A DNA stretch of 64,000 nucleotides. It comes from Nonomuraea africana. GTDB lineage: Bacteria; Actinomycetota; Actinomycetes; Streptosporangiales; Streptosporangiaceae. The stretch is taken from NCBI RefSeq assembly GCF_014873535.1, contig NZ_JADBEF010000001.1:7440001-7504000 (forward strand). Reading direction: 5' to 3'. The notes below the pieces were generated by a model. That model did not search any database, was not told where the DNA came from, and saw only the letters and a list, made by a program, of their open reading frames with translations. Each line of letters starts with the position of its first letter. Within the stretch, counting starts at the first letter, position 1. The position numbers and the translations under genes were made by a program. Below are positions 46,985 through 55,493 of this stretch, in pieces.

Positions 46985-47053
46985 AGCTTACACTCGGCCA
47001 ACCTCCGCCCCTACCCTTTCCCCATGACACTTACGCCCGAATTGTTCGAGTAA

Positions 47054-48298
47054 ATGAACCCGCGCCGCGTTCTCACTCTGGCCCAGCTCACCAGCTCGAT
47101 CGGTGACGGCGCCTACATCGTCACCTCGACTCTGTACTTCACCAGAGTCGTCGGCCTGTCGCCGTTGGAGATCGGCCTCGGCCTGACCATCGGCTGGGCC
47201 CTCGGCACCATCGCGGGGGTGCCGCTCGGAAACCTGGCCGACCGGCGGGGGCCGCGCGGCGTCGCGGTGCTGCTGGCCGTGGCGACGGGCGCAGGGGTCG
47301 GCTCGTTCCTCGTGGTGCGGTCCTTCCCGCTGTTCGTGCTGGCCGTCTGTCTCTACGCCAGCGCGCAGAGCGGGCTGGCGGCCGCCCAGCAGGCGCTGCT
47401 CGCGGGGCTGGTGCCACCCGCCGAACGCACCAGAGTGCGGGCGGTGCTGCAGTCCACGCTCAACGCGGGGATCGCGGTGGGCGCCGGGCTCGGCGCCCTG
47501 GCGCTGCACTTCGACACCCCCACGGCCTACCTCACGGTCTTCGCGGTGGACATGGCGAGCTACCTGGTCGCGGCGGGAGTGCTCGCGCTGGTGCCCGCCG
47601 TGGCGGGGGTGCCGGCGGTGAAGGGGGAGCCGCGCCTCGCGGTGCTCAGGGACCGGCCCTACGCCGTGATCACCCTGCTCAACACGGTCATGCTGCTCTA
47701 CCGGCCGCTGATCAGCCTCGTGCTCCCGCTGTGGATCGTCCAGCGGACCGACGCGCCCGCCTGGACCGTCTCCGCCGTGCTGGTCCTCAACACCGTGTGC
47801 GTCGTGCTGTTCCAGGTGCGCGTCGCCCGCAGGGTCCGCGACCTCGCCTCCGCCTCCCGGTTCGTCCGGCTGTCGGGCCTGGTGCTCTTCGCCTCGTGCC
47901 TGGTCTTCTCGCAGGGGCACACCGTCTTCCTCCTGCTGGCGGCGGCGCTGCTCCTGGTGCTGGGGGAGATGATGCTCTCCTCGGGCGCCTGGGAGATCAG
48001 CTTCGGCCTGGCCCCCGCCGGCAAGCAGGGGCAGTACCAGGGCTTCTTCGGCACCGGCACGGCGATCGCCAGAATGGCGGGCCCGGTGCTGCTCACCAGC
48101 CTGGTCATCGGCTGGGGCACACCGGGCTGGGTGGTGCTTGGGGCGATGTTCGCGGCGGCCGGCGCCGCGATGGCGCCGGCCGTCCGCTGGGGCCTACTTG
48201 AAGCCGCGAAGGCGCAGGCTGTTGGTGACCACGAAGACGCTGGAGAAGGCCATCGCGGCACCGGCGATCATCGGGTTGAGCAGCCCGAGCGCGGCTAG
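47054..48298 (+). CDS. MFS transporter with a C-terminal tail antisense to copA
   Basis: A 414-residue transporter. Twelve membrane segments begin LTLAQLTSSIGDGAYIVTST, and PLGNLADRRGPRGVAVLLAV is the loop 2-3 motif. The last membrane helix ends near AAAGAAMAPAVRWGLLE. The remaining 29 residues (KAQAVGDHEDAGEGHRGTGD and on) are encoded opposite the 3' end of copA and look unlike MFS sequence, so the original stop was probably lost. The ATG at 47054 lacks a strong ribosome-binding site. Confidence 0.85.
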   Translation: MNPRRVLTLAQLTSSIGDGAYIVTSTLYFTRVVGLSPLEIGLGLTIGWALGTIAGVPLGNLADRRGPRGVAVLLAVATGAGVGSFLVVRSFPLFVLAVCLYASAQSGLAAAQQALLAGLVPPAERTRVRAVLQSTLNAGIAVGAGLGALALHFDTPTAYLTVFAVDMASYLVAAGVLALVPAVAGVPAVKGEPRLAVLRDRPYAVITLLNTVMLLYRPLISLVLPLWIVQRTDAPAWTVSAVLVLNTVCVVLFQVRVARRVRDLASASRFVRLSGLVLFASCLVFSQGHTVFLLLAAALLLVLGEMMLSSGAWEISFGLAPAGKQGQYQGFFGTGTAIARMAGPVLLTSLVIGWGTPGWVVLGAMFAAAGAAMAPAVRWGLLEAAKAQAVGDHEDAGEGHRGTGDHRVEQPERG

Positions 48299-50485
48299 CG
48301 GCAGCGCCGCCACGTTGTAGGCGAAGGCCCAGAACAGGTTGCCCTTGATGGTGGCCAGCGTCCTGCGGGAGAGCCTGATGGCGTCGGCGGCCACCCGCAG
48401 GTCGCCGCGGACCAGCGTCAGGTCGGAGGCCTCGATCGCCGCGTCGGTGCCCGTGCCCATCGCCAGGCCCAGGTCGGCCTGGGCGAGTGCGGCGGCGTCG
48501 TTGACGCCGTCGCCCACCATGGCGACCGACTTGCCCTCGGCCTGCAGCCGCTTGACCACGTCCACCTTGTCGGCGGGCAGGACCTCCGCGATGACCTCGT
48601 CGATGCCGACCTCGGCCGCGACCGACCTGGCCACCTTCTCGTTGTCGCCGGTGAGCAGCATGGGGGTGAGCCCCAGCGCCCTCAGCTGCTGGATCGCCTC
48701 CTTGGAGGTCGGCTTGATGACGTCGGCCACCACGAGGACGGCGCGCGCCCTGCCGTCCCAGCCGACCGCCACCGCGGTACGGCCCGCCGCCTGCTCGCTC
48801 TCCAGCGCCTCGGTCAGTTCCTCGGGCAGGTGCTGCGACCACTCGGCCAGCAGCCTCGGCCGGCCCACGAGCACCGCATGCCCGTCGACGACGCCCTGGA
48901 CGCCGAGACCCTCGACGTTGGCGAAGTCCTCGACCGTCGCCTTGGAGGCTGTGTTGATGGTCGCACTCTCTTCGAACCCTCGCTGGTCACGCAAGCTGCC
49001 GCTCTCGGGTTCGGTTCGTCGCTCCGCGGCGCGAGCGATGGCCTGCGCGATCGGGTGCTCGGAGGCGTGCTCCAGCGCTCCGGCGAGGCGCAGCACCTCT
49101 TCGCGGTCCTCGCCCTCGGCCAGGTGGACGGCGGTCAGCGTCATCCTGCCCTCGGTGACCGTGCCGGTCTTGTCCAGGACGACCGTGTCGATCTTCCTGG
49201 TCGACTCGAGCACCTCAGGACCCTTGATCAGAATGCCCAGCTGGGCGCCCCTGCCGGTGCCGACCAGCAGCGCGGTCGGCGTGGCCAGGCCCAGCGCGCA
49301 GGGGCAGGCGATGATCAGCACCGCCACCGCGGCGGTGAAGGCCGCGCCGGCCCCGCCGCCGGTGCCCAGCCAGAAGCCGAGCGTGCCGATGGCCAGCGCG
49401 ATCACGATCGGGACGAAGATGCCGGAGATCCGGTCGGCCAGCCGCTGGACCTCGGCCTTACCGGTCTGCGCGTCCTCCACCAGCTTGGCCATCTGGGCCA
49501 GCTGGGTGTCGGCGCCGACCCTGGTGGCGCGGACGATCAGCCTGCCGCCCGCGTTGACCGTGGCTCCGGTCACCGCGTCGCCGGGGCGGACCTCCACCGG
49601 GACCGACTCGCCGGTCAGCATCGAGGCGTCGACCGCGCTGCTGCCCTCGTCGACCACGCCGTCCGTGGCGATCTTCTCGCCCGGACGCACCACGAACCTG
49701 TCGCCGACCTTGAGCTGGTCGGTGGGGATGCGCCGGCCGTCGGCCAGCTCGACATCCTTGGCGCCCAGCTCCAGCAGGGCCCGCAGCGCGGAGCCCGCCT
49801 TGCGCTTGGACCTGGCCTCGAAGTACCGCCCCGCCAGGATGAACGCCGTCACGCCCGCCGCGGCCTCGAGGTAGATGTTGCCCGAGCCGTCGGTCCTGGC
49901 GATCGTGAACTCGAAGGGGTGCGTCATGCCGGGGGTGCCGGCCGTACCGAAGAACAGGGCCCAGAGGGACCAGGCGAAGGCGGCGATGGTGCCGATGGAG
50001 ACCAGCGTGTCCATGGTCGCCGCGCCGTGGCGCAGGTTCGTCCAGGCGGCCTTGTGGAACGGCCAGCCCGCGTAGACCACGACCGGCGCGGCCAGCGTCA
50101 GCGACAGCCACTGCCAGTTGGTGAACTGCAGCGCCGGGATCATCGCCATCGCGATCACCGGCACGGCCAGCACCAGCGAGGTGACCAGCCGGTTGCGCAG
50201 CGGCCTCAGCTCGTCCGCGGGCTCCTGCGGCTCGCCCTCCGCCTGAGGCGGCTTGGGCAGCTCGGCGGTGTAGCCCGCCGACTCCACGGTGGCGATCAGC
50301 TGCTGCGGGTCGATTCCCTCGGGAAAGGTGACCCTCGCCTTCTCCGTCGCGTAGTTGACCGTCGCGGTCACGCCCTCGAGCTTGTTCAGCTTGCGCTCGA
50401 TCCGGTTGGCGCAGGACGCGCAGGTCATGCCGCCGATCGATAGTTCGACGGCGCCTTGGGGCTTGTCGTCGGTGAGGGGAGACAT
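48194..50485 (-). CDS. copA: copper-translocating P-type ATPase
   Basis: A 763-residue P1B-type ATPase. The N-terminal metal-binding domain has GGMTCASCANRIERKLNKLE. The membrane CPC motif is IIACPCALGLATPTALLVGT, the phosphorylation site is VVLDKTGTVTEGRMTL, the TGES motif is DASMLTGESVPVEV, the nucleotide-domain HP motif is EHASEHPIAQAIA and the hinge is MVGDGVNDAAALAQADLG. It exports Cu(I) from the cytoplasm. ATG 50485 is preferred over the adjacent GTG for spacing from AGGAGAG. It is the last gene of the csoR-copZ operon; its 3' end overlaps a convergent MFS gene by 105 bp. Confidence 0.96.
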   Translation of the reverse strand: MSPLTDDKPQGAVELSIGGMTCASCANRIERKLNKLEGVTATVNYATEKARVTFPEGIDPQQLIATVESAGYTAELPKPPQAEGEPQEPADELRPLRNRLVTSLVLAVPVIAMAMIPALQFTNWQWLSLTLAAPVVVYAGWPFHKAAWTNLRHGAATMDTLVSIGTIAAFAWSLWALFFGTAGTPGMTHPFEFTIARTDGSGNIYLEAAAGVTAFILAGRYFEARSKRKAGSALRALLELGAKDVELADGRRIPTDQLKVGDRFVVRPGEKIATDGVVDEGSSAVDASMLTGESVPVEVRPGDAVTGATVNAGGRLIVRATRVGADTQLAQMAKLVEDAQTGKAEVQRLADRISGIFVPIVIALAIGTLGFWLGTGGGAGAAFTAAVAVLIIACPCALGLATPTALLVGTGRGAQLGILIKGPEVLESTRKIDTVVLDKTGTVTEGRMTLTAVHLAEGEDREEVLRLAGALEHASEHPIAQAIARAAERRTEPESGSLRDQRGFEESATINTASKATVEDFANVEGLGVQGVVDGHAVLVGRPRLLAEWSQHLPEELTEALESEQAAGRTAVAVGWDGRARAVLVVADVIKPTSKEAIQQLRALGLTPMLLTGDNEKVARSVAAEVGIDEVIAEVLPADKVDVVKRLQAEGKSVAMVGDGVNDAAALAQADLGLAMGTGTDAAIEASDLTLVRGDLRVAADAIRLSRRTLATIKGNLFWAFAYNVAALPLAALGLLNPMIAGAAMAFSSVFVVTNSLRLRGFK

Positions 50486-50516
50486 CACCTCTCCTTTCTT
50501 ACGTCGCGATCCTGCG

Positions 50517-51554
50517 TCAGTGGCCGTGCGGGGTGGAGTCGTGGTCGACGCCCTTGCTGCTCGACGGGCTGCTCGACGGGCTGCTCGACGGGCCGGCGGT
50601 GGACTGACCCGCGCGGGCGGTGAAGTCCGCGGTCCGGACGGTTCCGTCGTGCTGGAAGTCGAGGAACAGGCGGTAGTCGCCGGTGCTCGGCACTTCGGCG
50701 TAGAAGGTGATCTCCGGCCCCGCCTTGGTCTTGCCGTCGCCCGGAGTGCCGTCGGGGTGCACGTGGAGGTAGGCCAGGTCGCCCGCGCGCAGCGCCACCA
50801 GGTGCCCGTAGGCCCCGAGGTAGGGCTGCAGGTCGGTGACCGGCTTGCCGTCCTTGCTCACCTTGAGCGTCAGCTTGCTCGACCTGCCGGGGACGAGGTC
50901 TCCGTCGAGTGTCACAGTGTAGCCGTCGACCTCGGCGGTCCGGCTGACCTGGGGCAACGCCTTGGGCGCGAAGTCGCCGCCGGCGAACAGGTCGGTGCCG
51001 AGGGTCAGCGCGCTCGCACCGGTGGGGAAGACGTCGGCGTAGGCGCGGTAGACGCCGGCCTCGGGGAGGGTCAGCTTGACCGTCCAGGCGCCGTTGGCGC
51101 CCTCCTCGGGGTGCAGGTGCTGGAAGGACGTGAGGTCCCTGGAGACGACGATGAAGTGGACCTTCTTGTCGTGCTGGACCTGGTAGTCGGTGACCGGCTT
51201 CCCGTCGGGTGCCGTCACGCTGAAGGTGAAGTCGGTGGCCTGACCTGGCGTGAGCGTCGTGGTCAGCGGGGTGAGGGTGTAGCCGTTCTGGGACACTTGG
51301 AGCCCCCCGGGGGTATCCTGTGCTGCTGCCTGTGCGGGTGTCGTGGTGGTGGCGCCGCCCTCGTCGCCGTGGCCTGTGCTCTCTCCATGGCCTGTGCTCT
51401 CGCCGTGGCCCGTGCTCGGGGCGGTGCTCTCGCTGGGGGTGGTCGTCTTGGGCGGGGCGCCGACCTCGCCGACCGCGCTGCCCACGCCGAGGGCCGCGCC
51501 GAAGACGACGGCGAGGCCCGCGACGTAGGTGACGAGCTTGGCGGGGGTGTTCAC
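50517..51554 (-). CDS. secreted or membrane-anchored copper-associated protein
   Basis: A 345-residue protein. An N-terminal hydrophobic segment (KLVTYVAGLAVVFGAALGVG) is followed by a His-rich linker with a triplicated GHGEST motif. Two beta-rich domains follow (YTLTPLTTTLTPGQATDFTF; YTVTLDGDLVPGRSSKLTLK). Both hold HLHP or HVHP motifs (SFQHLHPEEG, AYLHVHPDGT), and the tail ends HDSTPHGH. The histidines suggest extracytoplasmic copper binding. GTG 51554 overlaps the copZ stop by four bases. I know similar proteins from actinobacterial copper operons but not a proven function. Confidence 0.85.
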   Translation of the reverse strand: MNTPAKLVTYVAGLAVVFGAALGVGSAVGEVGAPPKTTTPSESTAPSTGHGESTGHGESTGHGDEGGATTTTPAQAAAQDTPGGLQVSQNGYTLTPLTTTLTPGQATDFTFSVTAPDGKPVTDYQVQHDKKVHFIVVSRDLTSFQHLHPEEGANGAWTVKLTLPEAGVYRAYADVFPTGASALTLGTDLFAGGDFAPKALPQVSRTAEVDGYTVTLDGDLVPGRSSKLTLKVSKDGKPVTDLQPYLGAYGHLVALRAGDLAYLHVHPDGTPGDGKTKAGPEITFYAEVPSTGDYRLFLDFQHDGTVRTADFTARAGQSTAGPSSSPSSSPSSSKGVDHDSTPHGH

Positions 51555-51763
51555 GACTGGTTCGCCACTTCGTATCCGGCGGCCTCGACCGCGGCCACGA
51601 TCTGGGCGGTCTCGACCGGGCTGCCGCTCTCGACCGTCAGCAGTCCGCTGGCCAGGTCGACCTCGACGCCGGTGACACCGGCGACCTCGCCGACCTCCTC
51701 CTTGACCGAGCTGACGCAGTGGCCGCAGGTCATGCCCTTGACGGTGTAGGTGGCGGTGCTCAT
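51551..51763 (-). CDS. copZ: copper chaperone (heavy-metal-associated domain)
   Basis: A 70-residue single HMA domain with the metal-binding MTCGHC motif (YTVKGMTCGHCVSSVKEEV) and the closing AAVEAAGYEVA. It delivers Cu(I) to CopA. It lies 33 bp downstream of csoR and overlaps the following gene. Confidence 0.95.
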   Translation of the reverse strand: MSTATYTVKGMTCGHCVSSVKEEVGEVAGVTGVEVDLASGLLTVESGSPVETAQIVAAVEAAGYEVANQS

Positions 51764-51796
51764 GTCGTATCTCCTCGGTGCTTGGTGTTCGGTGAC

Positions 51797-52078
51797 TCAG
51801 GAACGGACGAGCCGGGCGATCGCGTCGGTGGCTTCCTTGACCTTCGCCTCGGCCTCGGGGCCGCCCTTCAGGGTGGCCTCGGCGACGCAGTGCGCCAGGT
51901 GCTCTTCGAGCAGGGAGAGGGCGAAGGACTGGAGGGCACTCGTGGCGGCCGACACCTGGGTGAGAATGTCGATGCAGTACTTGTCGTCCTCCACCATGCG
52001 CTGAAGGCCTCTCGCCTGGCCCTCGATCCGGCGCAGCCGCCGGAGGTGGTCTTGCTTGGTGCCGGTGTATCCCGCCAT
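51797..52078 (-). CDS. csoR: copper-sensing repressor CsoR
   Basis: A 93-residue all-helical DUF156 protein. It has RRLRRIEGQARGLQRMVEDD with the conserved basic helix. The Cu(I) ligands are a cysteine in KYCIDILTQ and the His-x-x-Cys-type pair in EEHLAHCVAEA. It represses the copper operon until Cu(I) binds. ATG 52078 lies 30 bp from a CsoR-type palindrome. Confidence 0.95.
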   Translation of the reverse strand: MAGYTGTKQDHLRRLRRIEGQARGLQRMVEDDKYCIDILTQVSAATSALQSFALSLLEEHLAHCVAEATLKGGPEAEAKVKEATDAIARLVRS

Positions 52079-52107
52079 GGTCCCCGCCTCTCTCTTCCTT
52101 CAGCATA

Positions 52108-52130
52108 ACACCCTACCCCCCTAGGGTATT
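52108..52130. promoter_or_regulatory. CsoR operator of the copper operon
   Basis: ACACCCTACCCCCCTAGGGT followed by ATT: the TAC-C-run...CTAGGGTA palindrome typical of CsoR sites, overlapping the csoR promoter region. Confidence 0.75.
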
Positions 52131-52149
52131 CCACGGGCCTGATGATTTC

Positions 52150-52250
52150 GCCTTCCGTGACGGGGCTCAGCCCCGTGCGCTCGCTTGCCGTATCCCTGGA
52201 CGGAGGCCGGCCACGCGCCTGGGGTGGCGCTGGGGGTGGCTTGCCGTACG
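52150..52250. repeat. dispersed intergenic repeat, copy C
   Basis: TTCCGTGACGGG, GCCCCGTGCGCTCG, GTATCCCTGGACGG, GCGCCTGGGGTGGCGCTG and GGCTTGCCGTACGGGG occur in the same order as in 890-1000. The copy fills the gap between csoR and the DHA2-type exporter. Confidence 0.65.
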
Positions 52251-52257
52251 GGGGGAT

Positions 52258-53610
52258 CTAGACGTGCGCGGGCTGCTCCTGCGGGACCTGCGCGGGCCGC
52301 CGCATGAGGACCAGGGTGAGCAGCGCGCCCGCCGCCGCGACGACACCGGCGCCGACGAAGGCGGCGTTGAAACCGTTCTCCTGCGAGGTGGCGATCGCGG
52401 TCATGACGGCCAGCCCCAGCGCCGACCCCACGTTGTAGGTGGTGTTGACGATGCCCGACGCCAGCCCGCTCTCCTCGGGCCTGACCCCCGACAGCGCCGA
52501 CATCATCGCGGGGATGTACGCCAGCGACATCCCGACCGCCGCCACCAGGCTGGCGGGCAGGAAGGCCGAGCCGCTGAAGGCCAGACCGGCGACGCCGACG
52601 GCCAGGACGGCGAGGCCGAGCACGATGAGCGGCTTGGCGCCGAACCGGCCGAGCAGCCGCGCGGTGATCCCGATCATGAAGATCATCACCGCGATCGTCA
52701 TCGGGAGCAGCGCCGCGCCGCTGGCGAAGGCGCCGTAGCCCAGGTCCTGCTGCAGGAACAGGTTGAGGAAGTACCACATCGGGATCCAGGCGGCCCCGAG
52801 CAGCGCCATGGCCAGGTTCGCGGGGGCCAGGCCGGGGGTCTTCCAGATCTTCAGCGGCATGAGCGGCTCGCGGACGCTGCGCTGCGTGAGCAGGAACGCG
52901 ACGAGCAGCACGATCGCGCCGGCGGCCTCGATCAGCGTCGTGGCGAGCGACTGCTCGGGGGCCTTGACGATCGTGTAGACGGTCAGGGCGATGCCCGCCG
53001 TGACGGTGATCGCGCCGAACACGTCCACCGAGCCCCGCTTGCCCTGCGTGGCGGGCAGCAGTGCGGGGATGGCCGCGAGCGTGATCAGGCCGATCGGGAT
53101 GTACACGATGAACACCCATGGCCAGCTGAGGTACTCGGTGATGACGCCGCCGAGGAACACGCCCGCCGTACCGCCCGCGGGGGCGGCCGCGCCGTACAGC
53201 GCCATGGCCTTGCCCAGCTCGCGCGGGTTGTGCCCGAACAGCATCATGAGCAGCGTCATCGCGGCGGGCGCGATGAGCGCCCCGCCGACGCCCTGGACGG
53301 CACGGCCGAGGATCTCCACCCACGCGGTGGAGGCGACGGCGGCCACGACCGAGCCCGCGGTCAGGACGACCCAGCCGGTGGTGAAGACCTTGCGGGCGCC
53401 GAACAGGTCCGACAGCCGCCCGCCGAGCAGGAGCAGCCCGCCGAAGGCGACGACGTAGGCGTTGAAGACCCACTGCAGCCCGCCCTGGCTGAACCCGAGG
53501 TCACGCTGCATCTCGGGGAGGGCGACCCCGATGATCGAGGTATCCATGATCACCATGAACTGCGCGGCGGCGAGCACGACCAGCGCCCACCACCTGTTGC
53601 GTTGCGACAT
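52258..53610 (-). CDS. DHA2-type MFS exporter under CsoR-like sites
   Basis: A 450-residue transporter of the EmrB/QacA type. It has WALVVLAAAQFMVIMDTSII in helix 1, QWVFNAYVVAFGGLLLLGGR with motif A (LLGGRLSDLFGARKVF), and motif C (GALIAPAAMTLLMMLFG and nearby). It is somewhat shorter than 14-helix members, and the helix count is not certain. ATG 53610 has AAGGAG. Two TACCCC...GGGGTA palindromes lie just upstream, implying copper control. The substrate is unknown. Confidence 0.88.
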   Translation of the reverse strand: MSQRNRWWALVVLAAAQFMVIMDTSIIGVALPEMQRDLGFSQGGLQWVFNAYVVAFGGLLLLGGRLSDLFGARKVFTTGWVVLTAGSVVAAVASTAWVEILGRAVQGVGGALIAPAAMTLLMMLFGHNPRELGKAMALYGAAAPAGGTAGVFLGGVITEYLSWPWVFIVYIPIGLITLAAIPALLPATQGKRGSVDVFGAITVTAGIALTVYTIVKAPEQSLATTLIEAAGAIVLLVAFLLTQRSVREPLMPLKIWKTPGLAPANLAMALLGAAWIPMWYFLNLFLQQDLGYGAFASGAALLPMTIAVMIFMIGITARLLGRFGAKPLIVLGLAVLAVGVAGLAFSGSAFLPASLVAAVGMSLAYIPAMMSALSGVRPEESGLASGIVNTTYNVGSALGLAVMTAIATSQENGFNAAFVGAGVVAAAGALLTLVLMRRPAQVPQEQPAHV

Positions 53611-53627
53611 GTCCACTCCTTGGCTTG

Positions 53628-53680
53628 TACCCCCATGGGGTATCTGCGACGGCCGTGAACGTAACATACCCCCTAGGGGT
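53628..53680. promoter_or_regulatory. two CsoR-like palindromes
   Basis: TACCCCCATGGGGTA (53628-53642) and TACCCCCTAGGGGT (53667-53680), 39 bp start to start, upstream of the DHA2 exporter. The second shares its core with the site before csoR. Confidence 0.75.
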
Positions 53681-53854
53681 TTGCAAACCCTTCGGCGCGC
53701 CCCTGCGCGCCGTCGTATCGGATGATTGGGTAGAACTGGATAGGTCCGCACCCGGGGGAGCACGGCCAAGCCTTGCTAGGCTGCCTTGCAACCGTTGCAA
53801 CCGGGCGTTGTCTCACCCCGGCAGGTGAGACCGTCGAAGAAGTGGGGTCACACC

Positions 53855-53974
53855 GTGAAGAAGGTGCTCGTTCTGGCGCTGCTCGCCCTCGGGGGGCTGC
53901 TCATCTGGCGCAAGGTTCAGGCCGACCGCGCCGAGCTCGACCTCTGGACCGAGGCAACCGGCAGCGAGAACTAA
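53855..53974 (+). CDS. DLW-39 family protein
   Basis: A 39-residue protein, exactly the family length. The hydrophobic start (KKVLVLALLALGGLLIWRKV) is followed by QADRAELDLWTEA with the DLW motif. The GTG is preceded by a weak GGGG site. It is a short conserved actinobacterial gene normally close to gyrA and the Ile/Ala tRNA genes; here it is 29 kb from gyrA. The function is unknown. Confidence 0.88.
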   Translation: MKKVLVLALLALGGLLIWRKVQADRAELDLWTEATGSEN

Positions 53975-53993
53975 CGATCGTGGCGTCGAGGGT

Positions 53994-54722
53994 ATGACCG
54001 ACATCGGCCCCATCAAGCTGGTCTGTCTCGACCTCGCCGGCACCACGATCGGTGACATCGCCACGGTCGAACGAGCTTTCGCCGAGGCGATCGCCACCCA
54101 GGGCATCGTCCCAGGGACCGGTGCGTACGCGCGGGCCATGGTCCACGTGCACCGGTCCCGCGGGTGCCCGAAGATCGACGTCTTCCGCGGGATCTTTCCC
54201 GGAAACGAGGCCCAGGCACAGGCCGCGAACCTGACGTTCGAACGCTCCTACGAGGGCGCCATCGAGCGGGCGGGTCTCGTTCCCATGCCCGGAGTCGTGG
54301 AAGTCTTCGACAAGCTCAGGGGCGCGGGGCTCCACGTCGCGTTAGTCACAGGCTTCAGCAGAACGACCCTGAGCAGGGTGCTGAGCGTGCTGGGCTGGCA
54401 CGACAAGGTCGACCTGGCCATCTGCCCCGAAGACGCCGGACGCGGGCGTCCATGGCCCGACATGATCCTCCACGCGGTGCTCCGCCTGGGGATCGAGGAC
54501 GTCAGGCAGATCGCGGTGGTGGGCGACTCCGAGAACGACATGCTGGCGGGGCGAAGGTCGGGGGCCTCGGTGGTGGCCGGCCTGATGACCGGCGTCCACA
54601 GCCGAGACCGCCTGGTGAACGGCGGTGCCACGCACCTGCTCCACTCGCTGACGGAGCTCCCCGAGGTGGTCCTCGGGGGAGAGCGCAACTATGACCCACA
54701 GATTGCGAAAGCGCGTGGTTAA
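53994..54722 (+). CDS. HAD-superfamily phosphohydrolase, phosphonatase-like
   Basis: A 242-residue HAD protein. Motif I is LVCLDLAGTTIGD with Asp nucleophile and Asp-to-Ala second position as in phosphonatase-like enzymes (DLAGTT). Motif II is VALVTGFSRTTL, a motif III region lies near PEDAGRGRPWPDMI, and motif IV is VVGDSENDMLAGRRSG. Phosphonoacetaldehyde hydrolase also needs a catalytic lysine in the cap domain, which I cannot place with confidence. It starts 19 bp after DLW-39. Confidence 0.85.
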   Translation: MTDIGPIKLVCLDLAGTTIGDIATVERAFAEAIATQGIVPGTGAYARAMVHVHRSRGCPKIDVFRGIFPGNEAQAQAANLTFERSYEGAIERAGLVPMPGVVEVFDKLRGAGLHVALVTGFSRTTLSRVLSVLGWHDKVDLAICPEDAGRGRPWPDMILHAVLRLGIEDVRQIAVVGDSENDMLAGRRSGASVVAGLMTGVHSRDRLVNGGATHLLHSLTELPEVVLGGERNYDPQIAKARG

Positions 54723-54799
54723 TCACTCTCTGTAGTCGGGTAGATCGCGTTGCGTGATCTCTCACTGATCACCACGGACTCACCTGTGAGAGGTGCCTC

Positions 54800-55291
54800 A
54801 TGCGTCTTCCGCACGTTTCCGCTGTGCTTGTCCTCGGCACGGCCAGCCTGTTCGCCACCCCCGCCCACGCCGCTACTCCCACCTTCGGGTGCCTCGAGAT
54901 CCTGCAAGAGGACGTGTCCTTCGCCATCATGGGGGTGCACTGCGAGTCCTACGAAGGAGCGCCCACCACCGGAGAGATCCTGACCGAGTTCAGGATCGTT
55001 CCGAATGACTCCGAGTCGCCCGGCTACCTCTGCCGCATCCCACCGGGGAGGACGGTGTCCGGATACGCCGGTGGGTACCCCAGCTCGGTCCTCGGCCTCT
55101 CATGCAGGGAGGAGGGAACCGGGAAGGCGCCCTCCCTCACGTTCTCGCTTGCCCCCTCGCCCTCACCCTCGCCCTCACCTTCACCCTCGCTCCGGAACCA
55201 GGAAGGCGCAGATCCCGCCTCCTCCGAATTCTTCAGGCCGTTCGAGTTGTACCTCGGCTGGGGGCCGTTGGGTCCTGTCGCCTTTCGATGA
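54800..55291 (+). CDS. secreted protein of unknown function
   Basis: A 163-residue protein with a clear signal peptide (RLPHVSAVLVLGTASLFATP, cut near AHA-ATP). Four cysteines (CLEIL, HCESY, LCRIP, SCREE) could form two disulfides. A Pro-Ser repeat (SPSPSPSPSPS) precedes the C-terminal segment. ATG 54800 has GAGAGG eight bases upstream. I recognise no family. Confidence 0.7.
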   Translation: MRLPHVSAVLVLGTASLFATPAHAATPTFGCLEILQEDVSFAIMGVHCESYEGAPTTGEILTEFRIVPNDSESPGYLCRIPPGRTVSGYAGGYPSSVLGLSCREEGTGKAPSLTFSLAPSPSPSPSPSPSLRNQEGADPASSEFFRPFELYLGWGPLGPVAFR

Positions 55292-55332
55292 CCAGGGCGC
55301 GCCTTCCCTTGGTGGGGCGGGAGATCGGGTGG

Positions 55333-55365
55333 CGGTACACCGTATGCTGTTGCTACGGTGTACCG
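55333..55365. promoter_or_regulatory. perfect 12-bp inverted repeat before tRNA-Ala
   Basis: CGGTACACCGTA and TACGGTGTACCG arms with a nine-base spacer, 50 bp upstream of tRNA-Ala. There is no T-run, so it is an operator or RNA hairpin and not a classic terminator. Confidence 0.6.
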
Positions 55366-55414
55366 TCGGAACGCATGCGACCGTGCTGATGTTTTGCAGG
55401 TCAGATGGTGTTTC

Positions 55415-55487
55415 GGGGCCTTAGCTCAGTTGGCAGAGCGCCTGCTTTGCAAGCAGGATGTCAGGAGTTCGAATCTCCTAGGCTCCA
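55415..55487 (+). tRNA. tRNA-Ala (TGC anticodon)
   Basis: A 73-nt cloverleaf. The acceptor GGGGCCT pairs with AGGCTCC (with G-T pairs) plus discriminator A. The D arm is GCTCAGTTGGCAGAGC, the anticodon arm CCTGCTTTGCAAGCAGG with TGC, and the T arm contains GAGTTCGAATCTC. Its 3' end borders the integrative element. Confidence 0.96.
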
Positions 55488-55493
55488 CATACA

